Notes under the pieces: generated by a model
Databases searched by the model: none
What the model was told of the DNA's origin: nothing
The model's input: only the letters and a program-made list of their open reading frames with translations
Part shown: positions 1 through 11,600 of the stretch, piece after piece
Position numbering within the stretch: position 1 is the stretch's first letter
How the letters are laid out: every line of letters begins with the position of its first letter
Assembly: GCA_027563935.2 (NCBI GenBank)
Contig: CM050448.1
Coordinates: 121,880,493-121,944,492, forward strand
Direction: 5' to 3'
DNA from: Costus lasius
Taxonomy: Eukaryota; Streptophyta; Magnoliopsida; Zingiberales; Costaceae
Length of the DNA stretch: 64,000 nucleotides
Program-made: the position numbers and the translations under genes

Positions 1-823
1 AGTTTCAATTTGCCTCTAAAACTAAAAATCCTGAAGTTATGACCTCAAGCCTCAAGTTTAGTTTCAGTTTGGCCTTTGCCCCTTTTAACCACCTAAAAAG
101 ATTAAAATGTCAATTATCAAACCATTGTGATCAATTAATACTCATTTTATCTGCTTCTTGTTAGCACAATGGTCTTTTTTTTTGTTTAAATAATTGAAGT
201 TTGAAAACAATTAATATTAAAAAAATCAAACTTATCTAAGAAATAATAATAGCTTAAAGCATGCCAACGTCCAAAAATTTGACATTCTTAGTGAAGTGAT
301 GAAGACTACATGACCAAAGCAATGTTTTAAAACCCATTCCAATGCTATGCACTAAAGCGGTACCAACACAGACAACGGATGGAGCATGGCAAAAAAGCAG
401 ATGGAGCACAACAACGAAAACTCCAGTTTCCATTCCTCCTCTTCTCTCCTCCTCCTCCTCATCTCCTCTCCTCTTCTTCTCCACTCTACTCTGCTCACTC
501 CTCCTCTCCTCCTCTTTTTTCTTTTCTTCTTCCCCACTCCATTCTCTGTATCAGATATGTTTCATGTACTTGTCCTTGCTCGGACGGGTACAAATCAGCT
601 ATACCGCCCGGACCAAAGTGAAATTAATCTCAACTTTGACAGCTAAATAAGGTTTTCTATAATCTAAGAGCCAAACTATATTTGAATTTGGTGGACCTGA
701 AGTTGTCCCAAATTTAAAAATTCTTAGTTAGTAAAAATAACAATAAAAGCCACTAAATATTGATGCATAATATATTTAAATAAATTCAATCATGAAAAGC
801 GGAAATAGCTACCAGTTGAGCAC
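1..823. other. No gene recognised; likely intron of the EME1-type gene
   Basis: This stretch lies 3' of the last visible exon of the minus-strand EME1-type gene, so it is probably part of its intron. It is AT-rich apart from a pyrimidine tract at about 425-535 made of TCC/TTC/CTC triplets. That tract opens short reading frames on both strands, but their composition is pure low complexity and none resembles a protein. Confidence 0.45.
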
Positions 824-3287
824 CTGGAGAGGAACATCTTCAGTAATGCTGTCATTGTGTGGGTAGCTGTCCATAACAATCTGCTCCAAATTGGCAGTCT
901 CTGTAACACATAATTCAATTGATAAACAAAATTGACTAGCAAGTGATAATTTAATCCTATCTTTCCTTATGAATTACTACCTTTGCTTTCATCAATAGTA
1001 ACATGCATGTCATTCTTCGGAAGATTTTTATCATTCTTATCACAATTTTTGAGAACTCCATCTGTTGGGACAGAGAACATAGAATAGTCCTTTTCTGCTT
1101 CTGAACATTTTAGGTTTTCAACAATGTGAGAGGATATGTTTATCCAAGGATCCTCAACTGGTCTAGACAAGGCAATATGGGTACCTGATTTCCTTGCGGT
1201 TATCATATGTGCATCAAGTTCAGATTCACTATCTGAATCCAGACATATCAAAGGACGTATTCCTGCCAAAATTTGTAGCAATACATGCTTTACAAACAAT
1301 CGTATGATCACTTTAATTTGTTTAAACAAGACAACCATATATACGTCATAACCAAATTGTCATTTGATAACCATAATAGAACTCAAAGAAAAAGAAAAAA
1401 AAGAATTAAAAAACATGAAATCAACAAAAGGATAAGAAAGTAACAAAAATTCAAAAGAATAGAGATTACCAAAATGTTATTACAAATTTATAATTGACAA
1501 AAGAATATAAGGCAGCATGATCCAGCATCATAAATGGTACCATTTTGCAAGCACTTGTCTAATATTAACACCTTATAGAAAAAAACTGAAAGTTGGGAAC
1601 CCATAAAATTTAACAGGTAATTAGGAAAAATAAATACCCAGCGTTGCATAAATAGTCTCCAAAACTATCCTGCAGCAAAATCTAAAAAATATCTACCATT
1701 AGCAACTCCAAATCATTTTTACCTTATTTATCACACAGTCATAATTTTAGAATTCTATTTATTAACAAACGGATTCCGTGGTTTCTCTTTCAAGTTTTAA
1801 ATACGTACTGTGAGTGTTAAAATTTTCTGCCCAAGTGTTATATAAGTTCTCTTCTGGTCTTACGGTTGCCAAACCAAGTGACTGTACACCTTACGTATTT
1901 AACGGATTTAATTCATGACATATGTTACTCATTGCCCTGATCTATGAGGGATATCAATTGGTAGCCAACTATCGACATTCCATTTCCATCAAAACACTAT
2001 CCTTTAAGATGAAAGGATGAAGAACAAAATAATTTACCGAAGCATGATGCACTAGAAATACAAGAATTATCACACTGCGGGCCACATCTTTTGAAATAAT
2101 CGAAGAAAAATCTGATTTTTAAGGAAAAAACAGGAGACTGACATAACTATCATATGATCAGGCATTGGACGATAAAATTTAAGCATAAAAAACATTTGAC
2201 TAAATATGCTTTTTCAGAAGTAATGATTCTTGCATTCACCAGAAAGTTTCTCTGGCGACCTGTCAGCCAATTGGTCACAAGCAAGGCTGCATTTGACAAT
2301 GGCAGAACTGGAATCCAAGAAATTGTCAGTGGACACACGCGTATCACCAATGAGAGAGGGCGTGCGCATCGGGTTGAGCTTATGCGGTGTCGTGTCGTCG
2401 TCGATAACGAAGGTCCGAGGAAAAATTCCTCCTTCGCCTCCTCTCCCATAATCCAGTTCCCACTTCTTCTCATCCTCTCGGGAATTGAAGGAATGGTCAG
2501 TCGATAATGGCGTCTCAACAACGAAAGAGGGCGTGGAGGCCGGATTAGGCTTCTGTAGCGTTGTACCGTCGTCAATAACGAGAGTTGGAGTCGGCCTTCC
2601 GCCTTCACCTCTCCCGTGACCCAGCTGCCACCCATTCTCCCTGGGGGAACTGAAGGAATGGTCTGTGGACAGAGACGTCTCGGCAACGAAAGAGGGAATG
2701 CAAGACGATTCGCGCTTCTTTGGAGTTATACCGTCTTCGATGAAGATGGTTGGAATGTACCTTCCGTCTTCGTCTCGCCTGTGATCCTGCCACCACCTCT
2801 TTCCGCCCTTCGCGGAATCAAAGGAACTGTTTTTGGATAGTGGCGTCTCGGCGACGAATGAAGGCGTGGATGAAGGTTTGGCATTCTGTGTAGTTGAGTC
2901 AGCGTCGGTAACGTGTGCTGGAGGCGGCCTTCCACGTTCGCCTTCCCCAGAATCCAGCTGCAACCTCTTCTCGTCCTTGAGGGAATCGAAGGAGTTGCCA
3001 GCGAACAGTGGCGTCTCGGATACGAAAGAGGGAGAGCACAAGATTTTGGGCTTTTGTGGAGTGGTATCATCGTCGATGACGAGGGTTGGAGGCGGCCTTC
3101 CGCCTTCACTTTCCCCGTGATCCAGTTGCCGCCTTTTCTTGCGGCAACGCGACGAGGACGGGAATAAAGCAGCGGAGGCGGAGGCGGAGGCGGAGGCGGA
3201 GGCGGAGGCGGAGGCGGAGGCGGAGGCGGTGGCGGCATCCTCGTCATCGTCGGAAAGGATATCAAACGTTATCGGCCGGCCGTCCAT
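824..3287 (-). CDS. EME1: EME1-like crossover junction endonuclease, N-terminal exons (partial, runs off the left edge)
   Basis: EME1 is the non-catalytic partner of MUS81 in the nuclear structure-specific endonuclease that resolves recombination and stalled-fork intermediates. Three exons are visible on the minus strand: 2240-3287, 981-1262 and 824-900. Reading phase is kept across both junctions (G|GA and G|AG), and a stop codon follows the last donor at once, as expected in an intron. Recognition rests on the N-terminal layout shared with plant EME1 as I know it: an acidic start (FDILSDDDED), a segment with TPSFVAETPLS, then IVKCS and an LICLDSDSESE block. The ERCC4-like and helix-hairpin-helix regions are not in the window. 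Two oddities: an Ala-Ser run coded by a hexanucleotide repeat at residues 21-39, and five tandem copies of the TP-SFV-ETPLS unit at about residues 53-331. It could be a divergent relative, because the conserved C-terminal domain is not visible. Confidence 0.75.
2297..3131 (-). repeat. Five tandem ~56-residue units inside EME1-like exon 1
   Basis: Residues about 53-331 are five successive units of roughly 55-57 residues. Each has a Gly/Arg/Glu-rich lead (for example GEGGRPPPT), a hydrophobic-acidic core (TLVIDDD, TIFIEDG, TFVIDDD), a T-P-x-K stretch, a SPSFV/TPSFV-ETPLS block and a D/N-SFDS tail. Reading frame is preserved in all five and the copies are well diverged, so the expansion is old and has stayed coding. 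The arginine- and glutamate-rich links vary most; the SFV-ETPLS block varies least, with unit 5 the most degenerate. Confidence 0.85.
3171..3236 (-). repeat. GGAGGC hexanucleotide repeat coding for (Ala-Ser)n
   Basis: About eleven head-to-tail copies of a GGAGGC-type hexamer (plus strand) lie in exon 1 of the EME1-like gene. On the coding strand they give an alternating Ala-Ser run just after the acidic N-terminus. Being a coding microsatellite, its length probably differs between individuals without shifting the frame. Confidence 0.9.
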
Positions 3288-3347
3288 TTAGGCGGTTGTA
3301 AATGAGCGCCGGAGGGTTTGGGGATGTGATGCGGATTTGAGGGATAA

Positions 3348-3355
3348 TTTGGCGC
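3348..3355. promoter_or_regulatory. E2F-type site upstream of the EME1-like gene
   Basis: TTTGGCGC fits the plant E2F consensus TTTSSCGC and lies about 60 bp upstream of the start codon at 3287. E2F sites are common in front of plant DNA-replication and repair genes, which suits this gene. Function is inferred from sequence only. Confidence 0.5.
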
Positions 3356-3386
3356 TCGGACGTCCAAACCCAAAGTGTACATACTA

Positions 3387-3411
3387 CACGTGCTCACGTG
3401 AACTGCACGTG
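3387..3411. promoter_or_regulatory. Cluster of three G-boxes (CACGTG)
   Basis: Three perfect CACGTG palindromes at 3387-3392, 3395-3400 and 3406-3411 sit about 100-125 bp upstream of the EME1-like start codon. G-boxes bind bZIP and bHLH (PIF-type) factors. The close spacing is visible; the regulatory role is inferred. Confidence 0.55.
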
Positions 3412-3455
3412 ATATATACACTTCTTGGAGTGTTTATGGAGCCCTTGGTAAATCG

Positions 3456-3972
3456 TAAGGGTGTGAAAAAAATCGTTGAACCATTGAACCGCGGTTAATT
3501 GAATCGAACCGAACCGATTTTTCAGTTAACCAAATCGAACGGTTTTTAATCGGTTCGGTTTTTTACTTGTGATCGGTTATCGATTAGGTTACGGTTCAGA
3601 ACTTGACCGAACCGCGGTTAACTGAACCGAACCGTTTATATAATATTTATTTATATATAAAAATAAATATTTTATATAAAATTGAACCGATTAACCATCA
3701 AAACCAACGGTTAACCGTCGAAAACTAACGGTTAACTACTAAAAACTAACGGTTAACCGATAATATTTTTATTTATTAATTTTAAATTATTTTATCATTT
3801 TAAATATTTTTTATATATAAATAATACGGTTAACCGTCGGTTTTCAGTTAACCGTACCGAAAAATCGATTAACTACAAACGGTTCGGGATCGGTTCAGAA
3901 TTTCTCCGAACTGATCCCACCGATTCGGTTCGGTTTCTTGACACACGGTTCGGTTAACCGTGCACACCCTTA
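3456..3972. mobile_element. Non-autonomous hAT-like element rich in GGTTAACCG repeats
   Basis: The element starts TAAGGGTGTG and ends with its reverse complement CACACCCTTA. The interior is packed with AACCGAACCG and GGTTAACCG motifs around an AT-rich core, as in plant hAT elements. The left flank is GTAAATCG. The matching right flank GTAAATTG (7 of 8 bases) becomes visible only after removing the solo LTR at 3974-5034: base 3973/5039 followed by 5040-5046. There is no coding capacity. Confidence 0.7.
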
Positions 3973-3973
3973 G

Positions 3974-5034
3974 TGTTAGGCCCCGGTTCAATCGGTTCGG
4001 CCCAAGCCCAAAGCCCAGCCCGAATAGGAGGAATCAAGACGAAGTCCAACGAGTTACCCGATTTGATCGGTCAACAGGGTACGTTGACCCAGGAAACAGG
4101 GACAGGAGCTTGTCTCCTTCGCAGAACTCGGACGCGGTGTCGACGAGTTCCGCGGATGGGAAACAAGCGGCGCCTCTCCTATAAAGGAGAGCCAGCGATT
4201 GATTCCTCGGAGAGGGGAGTGATCACCATCAGACGGAGAGGAGAGCAAGCTTCATCACCACCATTGGAGAGAGCTTCGGGGAAGCTCGTGTGCGTAGGAA
4301 ACGAACGAGCGGGAGAGCTCTGAGTGATTTGTAGCCGGCGGCGAGGGTTGCCGGCGAGGGAGGGGAAGAGGGCGGCGACGGGGGGTTGCCAGTAAGAGGA
4401 GTTTGTAGCTTTGATATTAAGGAATAAAAGTTTCTCCTTACCACTATTCCTTCCCCTGTTCTCCAACGAGTTCTGACGGGGAGGGAGGCAGGCGGCTTCC
4501 TTCCTGCCGGCGCGTTCCTTCTCAGGCGATCATCTCCAAGCCGGCGATGAGGGCGACGCGGCGTCGAATGCAGACCGCGCTCAACGGCAGCGGCGACGCA
4601 GGCGGAGTCGCGAATCAGGCGGACGAAGATGAAGCGCGGCGTTCGCTTCGAGGCCGAGGTCAACGCATGAAACGGGTCAACAACGAAATCGAATCTGTAA
4701 TTCGATTTCGAAATCGAGTTCACGCTGACGTCAGCACGACGTTAGCGGACGAATTTTGGCGAGAAGAAGCGACTGACGTGCGTGACGTCAGCGAGGGTGA
4801 TTTGGACTGTGGTCAAAATTAAGGTAAAATATAATTTTAGATTTTAGATTTTCAAATTAGGGTTAGGGTTTTCTGAGCGACCTTGTAATTTGGGGATAAA
4901 AATCTATCGGGGAGAGTTAGGGTTTCAAATTTGGGTCGGAAACCCTAGATAGAGTTGCGTTCCGGTGTTTCGCCGGATGGCCCTAAGACAACAGTTAATC
5001 GCTGTTTCTCGGCCGATTTGACCGGGGCGTGACA
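3974..5034. mobile_element. Solo LTR, family shared with 40302-41512
   Basis: The 1061-bp sequence runs from TGTTAGGCCC to GGGGCGTGACA and is flanked by the perfect 5-bp target duplication CTTAG (3969-3973 and 5035-5039). A TATAAA at about 4180 would suit an LTR promoter. The last ~55 bp and the termini match the second copy at 40302. No internal retrotransposon sequence is present, so it is a solo LTR left by recombination. It is GC-rich, and short open frames inside it are not genes. Copia or gypsy type cannot be told from the LTR alone. Confidence 0.85.
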
Positions 5035-5046
5035 CTTAGTAAATTG

Positions 5047-5665
5047 CAATCGTATGTCCGCTCAAAATTCGGTCGAACTCAAAAAACAAATTTTGTTGTG
5101 TTGGATTGTTACATAAGAAAATAACAATAATAAATTAATAAAATATTAAATTTTTCATAGAGGGATGGTTGTAATTTAGTGCAATGAAGGGTTAGAATAT
5201 AAATTTATATCATAAACCTAAAATTTTTAATTCAATCCAAATCATAGAAGACAGTTTATTGGGTTTTTATATAAATTATATCCACCATGTGTAATTTACT
5301 GATAAACCCCATATTACCATGATTATCTCCAAGAATGATAGCAATCTCAAAAGTTAGTTATTCTTAATGTTATGCCAAATACAAACTTAGGAGTGGCAAA
5401 TGGGTTAGGTATTCATATTTTTATTTAAAATTTGCTCAACCTAAATGGTCAACATAAATTAAATAAAAAAAGGGAATATATTTTTTAAAATTTATATTAT
5501 AATATTACTTTACCTAATAATTTAGAATAACACTATAAATATATATAAAATAGAATCAATTACACTTGAGTCGAATTGAACTGAAAATTTTGGTTCGATT
5601 TAATTTTTTTTGTTAAAAAGTGATTTAGGTTCAATTTTCTAAAAAAAAAAATATATATAAATTTA
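5047..5665. other. AT-rich intergenic DNA, nothing recognised
   Basis: No coding pattern, RNA gene or clean repeat border was found between the solo LTR and the next repeat-like block. Confidence 0.5.
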
Positions 5666-5667
5666 GT

Positions 5668-6720
5668 CAAGGATAGGGGTGGCCACTATTTAGTTTAACC
5701 CACTATTTAGTTTAACCGATAAATCGAACCGAATTAATCGGTTTGGTTCAATTTTTTTACTAATTGATTATGTTCGATTTGAGTTGGAAAGTTGATAAAT
5801 GCTATTCAGTTCAGTTTCGAGTTTCGAATTGAGAGAAAAAAAAATTGCGTAAACTGAATCGAATCGAATAATATATATAATAAAAAATAAAAAATATATT
5901 ACCTATTTCATATTTCTATTTTGCTATTTTCCTAAGCGGCTGTCGGCTAATTGCTAAACGGCTAAACCGGTAAACCCTAATTTCGCTAACATTATTCCCT
6001 TTCCGGCTTTCCCTAACGCTCGCTGCTCGCAGACTCGCGATCGCCTCATCGCCGAGACTCATGCCCAGACCAGACGGTAGACGCCCCAGCCTCCGCTGCT
6101 CCCGTGCGACTGTGAGGACCGTGACGCCTTCTCCCCTCTGCCCGACTGCTCGCCACTGCTCCGTGAGACCGTGACTCCGTCTCCCCTCTCAGCTCTTTGA
6201 TCCGCATCGGTGGTGAGCACGGCGACGCCGACGGCGAACCCGTCTTCCCGATTCTTCATTTCCTTTTTCATCACCGCCGAACCCTAATCATCGATTCATC
6301 GTAAGTTTCTCCTTATGTAATATTAACATCTTAGGCTTTAGTCCAATGCTGAACTCACCTGGCTTGCAACGGAAAGCAAATCATTGTTTGATGTCTAGGT
6401 TTATGATTATTTCCTTTAGCTATAATATAAACAACCCTTAAAAGAATGGTTTTTATTTATCCCCCATTTCCCGTTCACTGTAATTTGGCCAAGGTCTTGC
6501 AAGGAATGGTTTCTATCATCATTGTTAAAAATTGAGAACAGAAAGTTTAATGCAACAATTAGAAGGAACATTTGATGGTGTCTATGAATCTTTAATCGGT
6601 TTACCTGACATGGTTCGGTTCGGTTTTCCTAAATATCGGTTCGGTGTTCGGTTTCAAAAAAAATTGCTAATTCAGTTTTCGGTTTGGTCTAGTCGTTGGA
6701 CAGGCCTACTCACCCATGGG
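5668..6720. mobile_element. Probable decayed hAT-type transposon remnant
   Basis: The left part (5668-5880) opens with TAGGGGTGG and carries AACCGAATTAATCGG-type subterminal motifs. The right part (about 6590-6720) carries GGTTCGGTTCGG motifs. Between them a GC-rich block at 5935-6300 ends in a good splice donor (GTAAGTTT at 6301) and looks like the 5' untranslated leader of a transposase gene. No transposase frame remains and no clean target duplication was found, so the borders are approximate. Confidence 0.35.
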
Positions 6721-8656
6721 ATTGTGTAATGACGAGTTTAGTATAGACCATAAAACTCATTCACATGATAATATTGAGTCTACCTATGAGCTTGAGATTC
6801 AACTTAGAATTGAGTTAGAGCTCCCTTGTGACTCATATTCATATCAATGATTTATGAGGATATTTTGATGAATTTCCTAATAGTTTACTTTATATAGAGC
6901 ATGATATTATTGCTTCCTACATCGTACATATTTCAAACCATATTCATCACTTATTGCCCAATCAAAACACATGTTGTTCACTCAAGATAACTTGCGTTAA
7001 AGCACTAAAATAATTTCATAGAGTTAATACCGCAATTATGTACCAATTTTAAAATTATAAATTGGGATTTTTAGGTTCATATTTAGGTTCTTAGAGGTTT
7101 TAAATTCCATATACTCAAATACATATACAACTAAAATTTTAAAATATAAACAATATGTTTCTTGAAATTATTTATTTTATTTATATTTATTATTATTTCA
7201 GTAGATAATAATATTTAATGAGCAATTGCGCACTACTTTTTTCCAATCTATCTATGCTACTAGAAGATGTCACTTTTGCTGCTCCTACATGTATACTTAC
7301 GCAAGAAAATAATATGGTTTAGAATAAAAAAATTAATTTTGTTAGCTTTTTAAAAATATAATTAAAAAAGTACTAAAAATGAATACAAATATTTAGAATT
7401 GAAAAATTCATTAATTGTTTCTTAAATTTAATTTTATATTTTTAAAAATAAATTTGTTTTTTCAAATTGGCAACAAAAGCTTCATGCCATATCCGCAGTA
7501 TTCATTAGCGGGTATGGTTTCACCTACCCGACTCCTATATGGTTCTAGGTGTTGATTCATCAGAAGCCCTTTTCTCAGTTGCTCAAAAGTTTCTTATGAA
7601 AGCGGCTTAGAAACCCCAAGCAATCGTCAACACTGACGCATGGCAATGGAATCTTCTTCACCCTGTAATCTGATCTCTTTCTTTCTATCTTCCTCATCTC
7701 CTGCATACTTTTTTAAGCTTTTCAAGTTTCATATTTTTCCTGATTTTCTGTCTTTTAATTGGTTTCTACGATCTATTGTTTGCTTTTTGGGTGGGGGGGG
7801 GGGGTGCAAAAGGGATTTTTTTCAGTGTATAAGGGAAGAATTGCGTTGTGAAGAACTGAAGGCAATTATTTCCTCCCTCGCATATTCTTATATTTTATCT
7901 TTTTTTGCTGGATTCTGCCACCACTTTACTTCTGCTAATTTCTTGAAAATCTTCATCTTTTCTTGTTAGTTTTTTCACTTAATCGTCACGCTCTATCCAC
8001 CATTTGCATTTACTATGCAGAAAAATTAATTGTTTTTCTTCCGTGAATTATAAATTTGTCGGATGTGGAGTTGGTTCTTGCTATGTATTTCCTTTAGTTC
8101 ATATAGATGAAAATTTTAGAAGACTTAATGGAAGAAATAATGGATTATTTTGGCTGAAGCAAAGTTCAACAACCTTTACTCTTTAGCCAAGTATCCTTTT
8201 CGTTAAAGGAGAAATTTAACTGCTTGAGAATCACAAGTGAATCAATATGCTTCTCTTGTATTTGTTATTTTGTCTCAGAAGATTATGACATGGATGGCTA
8301 TACGGTAAGAGGCCAGGAGCATTGCCCAATTTGACTTTGAGTTGCTTTATTATTTGTTCTTGGACCTTCAACTCTGCTGCTTCAAATTCTGAGTTTTTTT
8401 TTTTTTACTTTTTTGTCTTTGTAAATGATCTTTTCGTAATTATCTATGCATTATATTGTGATATGTACTTCACCTGAATTGTATATAATTTTCACTACTT
8501 CTTGTACAGGTGATAATCGAGTGGATCTGTCTGCGTGATTACAAACTATAACATCTGTCTTGATCCTAATAGTTTTTAAGAAGCAGCACTCTTCTAAGAA
8601 GATACTTTTTCAATACTTAGATTATAGCCGGATATCTAATAGTGAAGTTCTACAAG
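6721..8656. other. Intergenic DNA and putative 5' leader of RRP7
   Basis: 6721-7600 is AT-rich with nothing recognised. From about 7620 the sequence could be the transcribed leader of the RRP7 gene. A possible leader intron ends at an acceptor near 8509 (TTGTACAG), placing an untranslated piece before the start codon at 8657. A run of about a dozen G occurs near 7793-7804. The reading frame starting at 7640 has no recognisable similarity. Confidence 0.4.
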
Positions 8657-11600
8657 ATGGGTAAAGGTGCGACTCTCTGTCAAATCTTTGTTAACTAATT
8701 ACTTTTTATGTTTATATTCAATCTACATAGCAATTTCATTTCTCTCTCATTTACGAATGGTCTCTATTTTTGATTGTTAGGTCATAAGGCCTCGTTTGTG
8801 CGATTACATATATATGTATTAAGTCTTCTCCTAATAACTTAAGCTTTGGATAAGTGGTCATCTGTAGAAAAGTATAACATGTTATTAGCTGGGCGTTCAA
8901 ACCATCCATTGTTTTTTTTTCTGTTATTTCTATCATTTTTTACTGTTTCATAGCACCATTTTCCATCTAATGAATTTATTGCAAATGATGCTGAAGTTGT
9001 TTGCTTACTCTTCGATCTGCTTTCTGCTTGAAGTGCAGATCTTAGCTCCTTATCTCTGTCATTTTCTATGTGCAGCAGAGTAACATATCATATCTTATGA
9101 AAGGAGAAGTTACATGATCTCTCAGCATTTTCCACATTGACATCGTCTAGCAATTATATTTTGCAGAACTAGGATAATCTACCATATATAGACTTTTTAG
9201 CTTGAAATTGAGGAAGTTTACTGGAAGGCAAAATATTAATGAATTGACTTTTTGTGAACACAAATATAATATTGTCTTTTAGCATCTAAACATGATCTGA
9301 ATTGTAGTTTGAGAAGTACATTTATTCAAGCCTTTTATGAGGTTTAGGTAAGATTTATTTGAGCATTTAAAAATTTGGAACAGTAATCTCTATATAACTT
9401 AGTTTGTTCTTGTTGATAGTCAAAAAGCTTGGAAAAGAGGCAAAAAGTACCAAAAAACATGTGATTAAGCTGCGAAAGAAGAAGCTTAAGTTAGAAGAAG
9501 ACCCAACTCCTGCTAATCAAATTATTGAAGGAGCTTCTACAGAAGCTGGAAACAACTTGAGAATTTCAAAAGGTATGAGTTTGTTTATCCACGAACTCAA
9601 TATCTTGGAGCCGCTTTTATTTGCGTGTCTATAATTAGTCCTAGATGAACTTATGTTCCAGTTAAGCGAGCATTTCATTACTTTAGTAAATTGAATTAGG
9701 CTCTTGTTTCATGTGTTTTTTTTTGGTTATCTGATGCAAGAATAATGTAATCAATTTTAGTCTCACATATGTTGTATTGTAATAGTAGATTAGTCTATAT
9801 TAACCTTGTATTACCTCTTTTTTAGTTGAATAAAACCATTTTTCCTCTGAACTTACTATCATAACCAAGTTCCTCAAAACCCTATGCCACTTATCTTCTC
9901 TTTCTTCCACCCTCCAAATCCTAAAACAGTCACTATCCACTCCCTTCTCTCACCTCTTTCTTCTGTCGCTTATCACTCTTCCTTAAACCCTAGCCTTCTG
10001 TTATTTCATACAAAACTTATGTGGCTATGAATTTTTTGATCACCTATGCAAAACTTGAGAAACCTGGCATACAAAATACCTAAATCTTAGTCTATACATG
10101 AGGTATTTGGCCGAATAATTCTTTGAGGTATGAAAACAGAGGCAAACTCTTTAAAGTTTTTTTTTTCATTTTAAACACGTTCATTTTGCGAATTGAGTAG
10201 ATGTAAATAAAAGAGTTGTTGGCCTTTCATCTGTAACCACAAATGATTTGGGTCATAAGACTTGGTAGTTCATATGTTAAGCCAAAGTATGACTCGAGTT
10301 CTATTATTCCATATTCCCAGTGAATTGCCCAAGGGGGGAGTCCATCCTTGTTTTTGTCAGTGCTTCCAAAATCCTTTTTAGTCCTCAGATAAAAGATATG
10401 AACTTCCCTTAAAAGAAGTTATTTCGTGCAGACCACAGGCTTTATTTTCAGGGATTATTGAATACTAAATTTTGGATGAATAGCCAAAGACCCGAAGGTC
10501 CCTCATTGGTTTTGTAATGGAAATCTGTCTCATCTAAATCATTATATAACAATTGTTAGGCTGTATTGAGTCTCAAAATTAAAAATTACTTTCTTGGTTC
10601 TGGAAAAGAAACCAACTACATTTCACATAACTCATTTTTCTTTGTATTGGAGTATTATATAAGTAGTTTGAGGGAAGGAGACATTCATTCTTGGGAATTT
10701 AGTCACTGTTCTAAATCCCACAAAAACAAGCCTATAGAACTCTCCATTCTCCAAAATTTCAAGTTCTATACACCAACTAGCAATATTGACATAAACACAT
10801 TATGATCTTAGGTTCGGAAAATTAGACAAAATGACTTATGATACGCATGAGATCTTATTGAGTATAGGAATAATAGGATTATCGATCTATTTTGAACTTG
10901 CAAAGTATGTAAATAAATGGTCGAATCCACTCACCTTGAACTTGCTAATTAGCTTTAAGTTGTTTAAATCATTATGGTAACATAAAGGTTTTTCTCTTAT
11001 TTTCCATCTTATTTATGTAACCTCCATCAACCAATAGCGCTTTGAAGCTGTAGTCATATTCTCTTTGACTTCACTAGCGACCCTTCTATTAAGTATTAAC
11101 CTCTAAGGTCCATCTCTTTCATCACTAGAATGTTACTGAAAGCATATTGTTATCACATCACCTCATCTCTTTGATGCTTAAGATATTATTGGCTTCATTA
11201 AAGGCAATAGCGTTAATCTCTGATGTTATAATTATTATGTTTCTGTTTAATTCTTCCTTTGATTAATATTTAGCTTATTTTACTATTTAGAACATAGTCA
11301 AAGCTAAAGAATAGACACAAACATACTGGGTTTAGTGCAAATCAATTGGTATCGTATGATTTGGTACTATGCTGGGATTGTATGATTTGATCCCATGGAA
11401 CTTTCATTGCCTCTATCTAGGCATTTGCTCCTTACAAACTTGCCAAATAGATGACATATAGGCTTCCTAAAAGCTGCACTTAGAATATGCATGCAATAAG
11501 GGCAGATCTACATGGTGCCTAGTGTGGCCAAATGTCTCCACTCAAATTTAGGAAGTATATTCATCACATCAAGACTTAATAGTATATATACTACAAAATT

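Noticed and set aside
4855..4880. TTAGGGTTAGGGTTTT, telomere-like
   Set aside because: Only two units, and the same motif occurs at the matching place in the second solo LTR (about 41330), so it is part of the LTR.
7790..7806. Long G run as possible assembly gap or quadruplex
   Set aside because: A single homopolymer with no further G runs nearby; nothing supports more.
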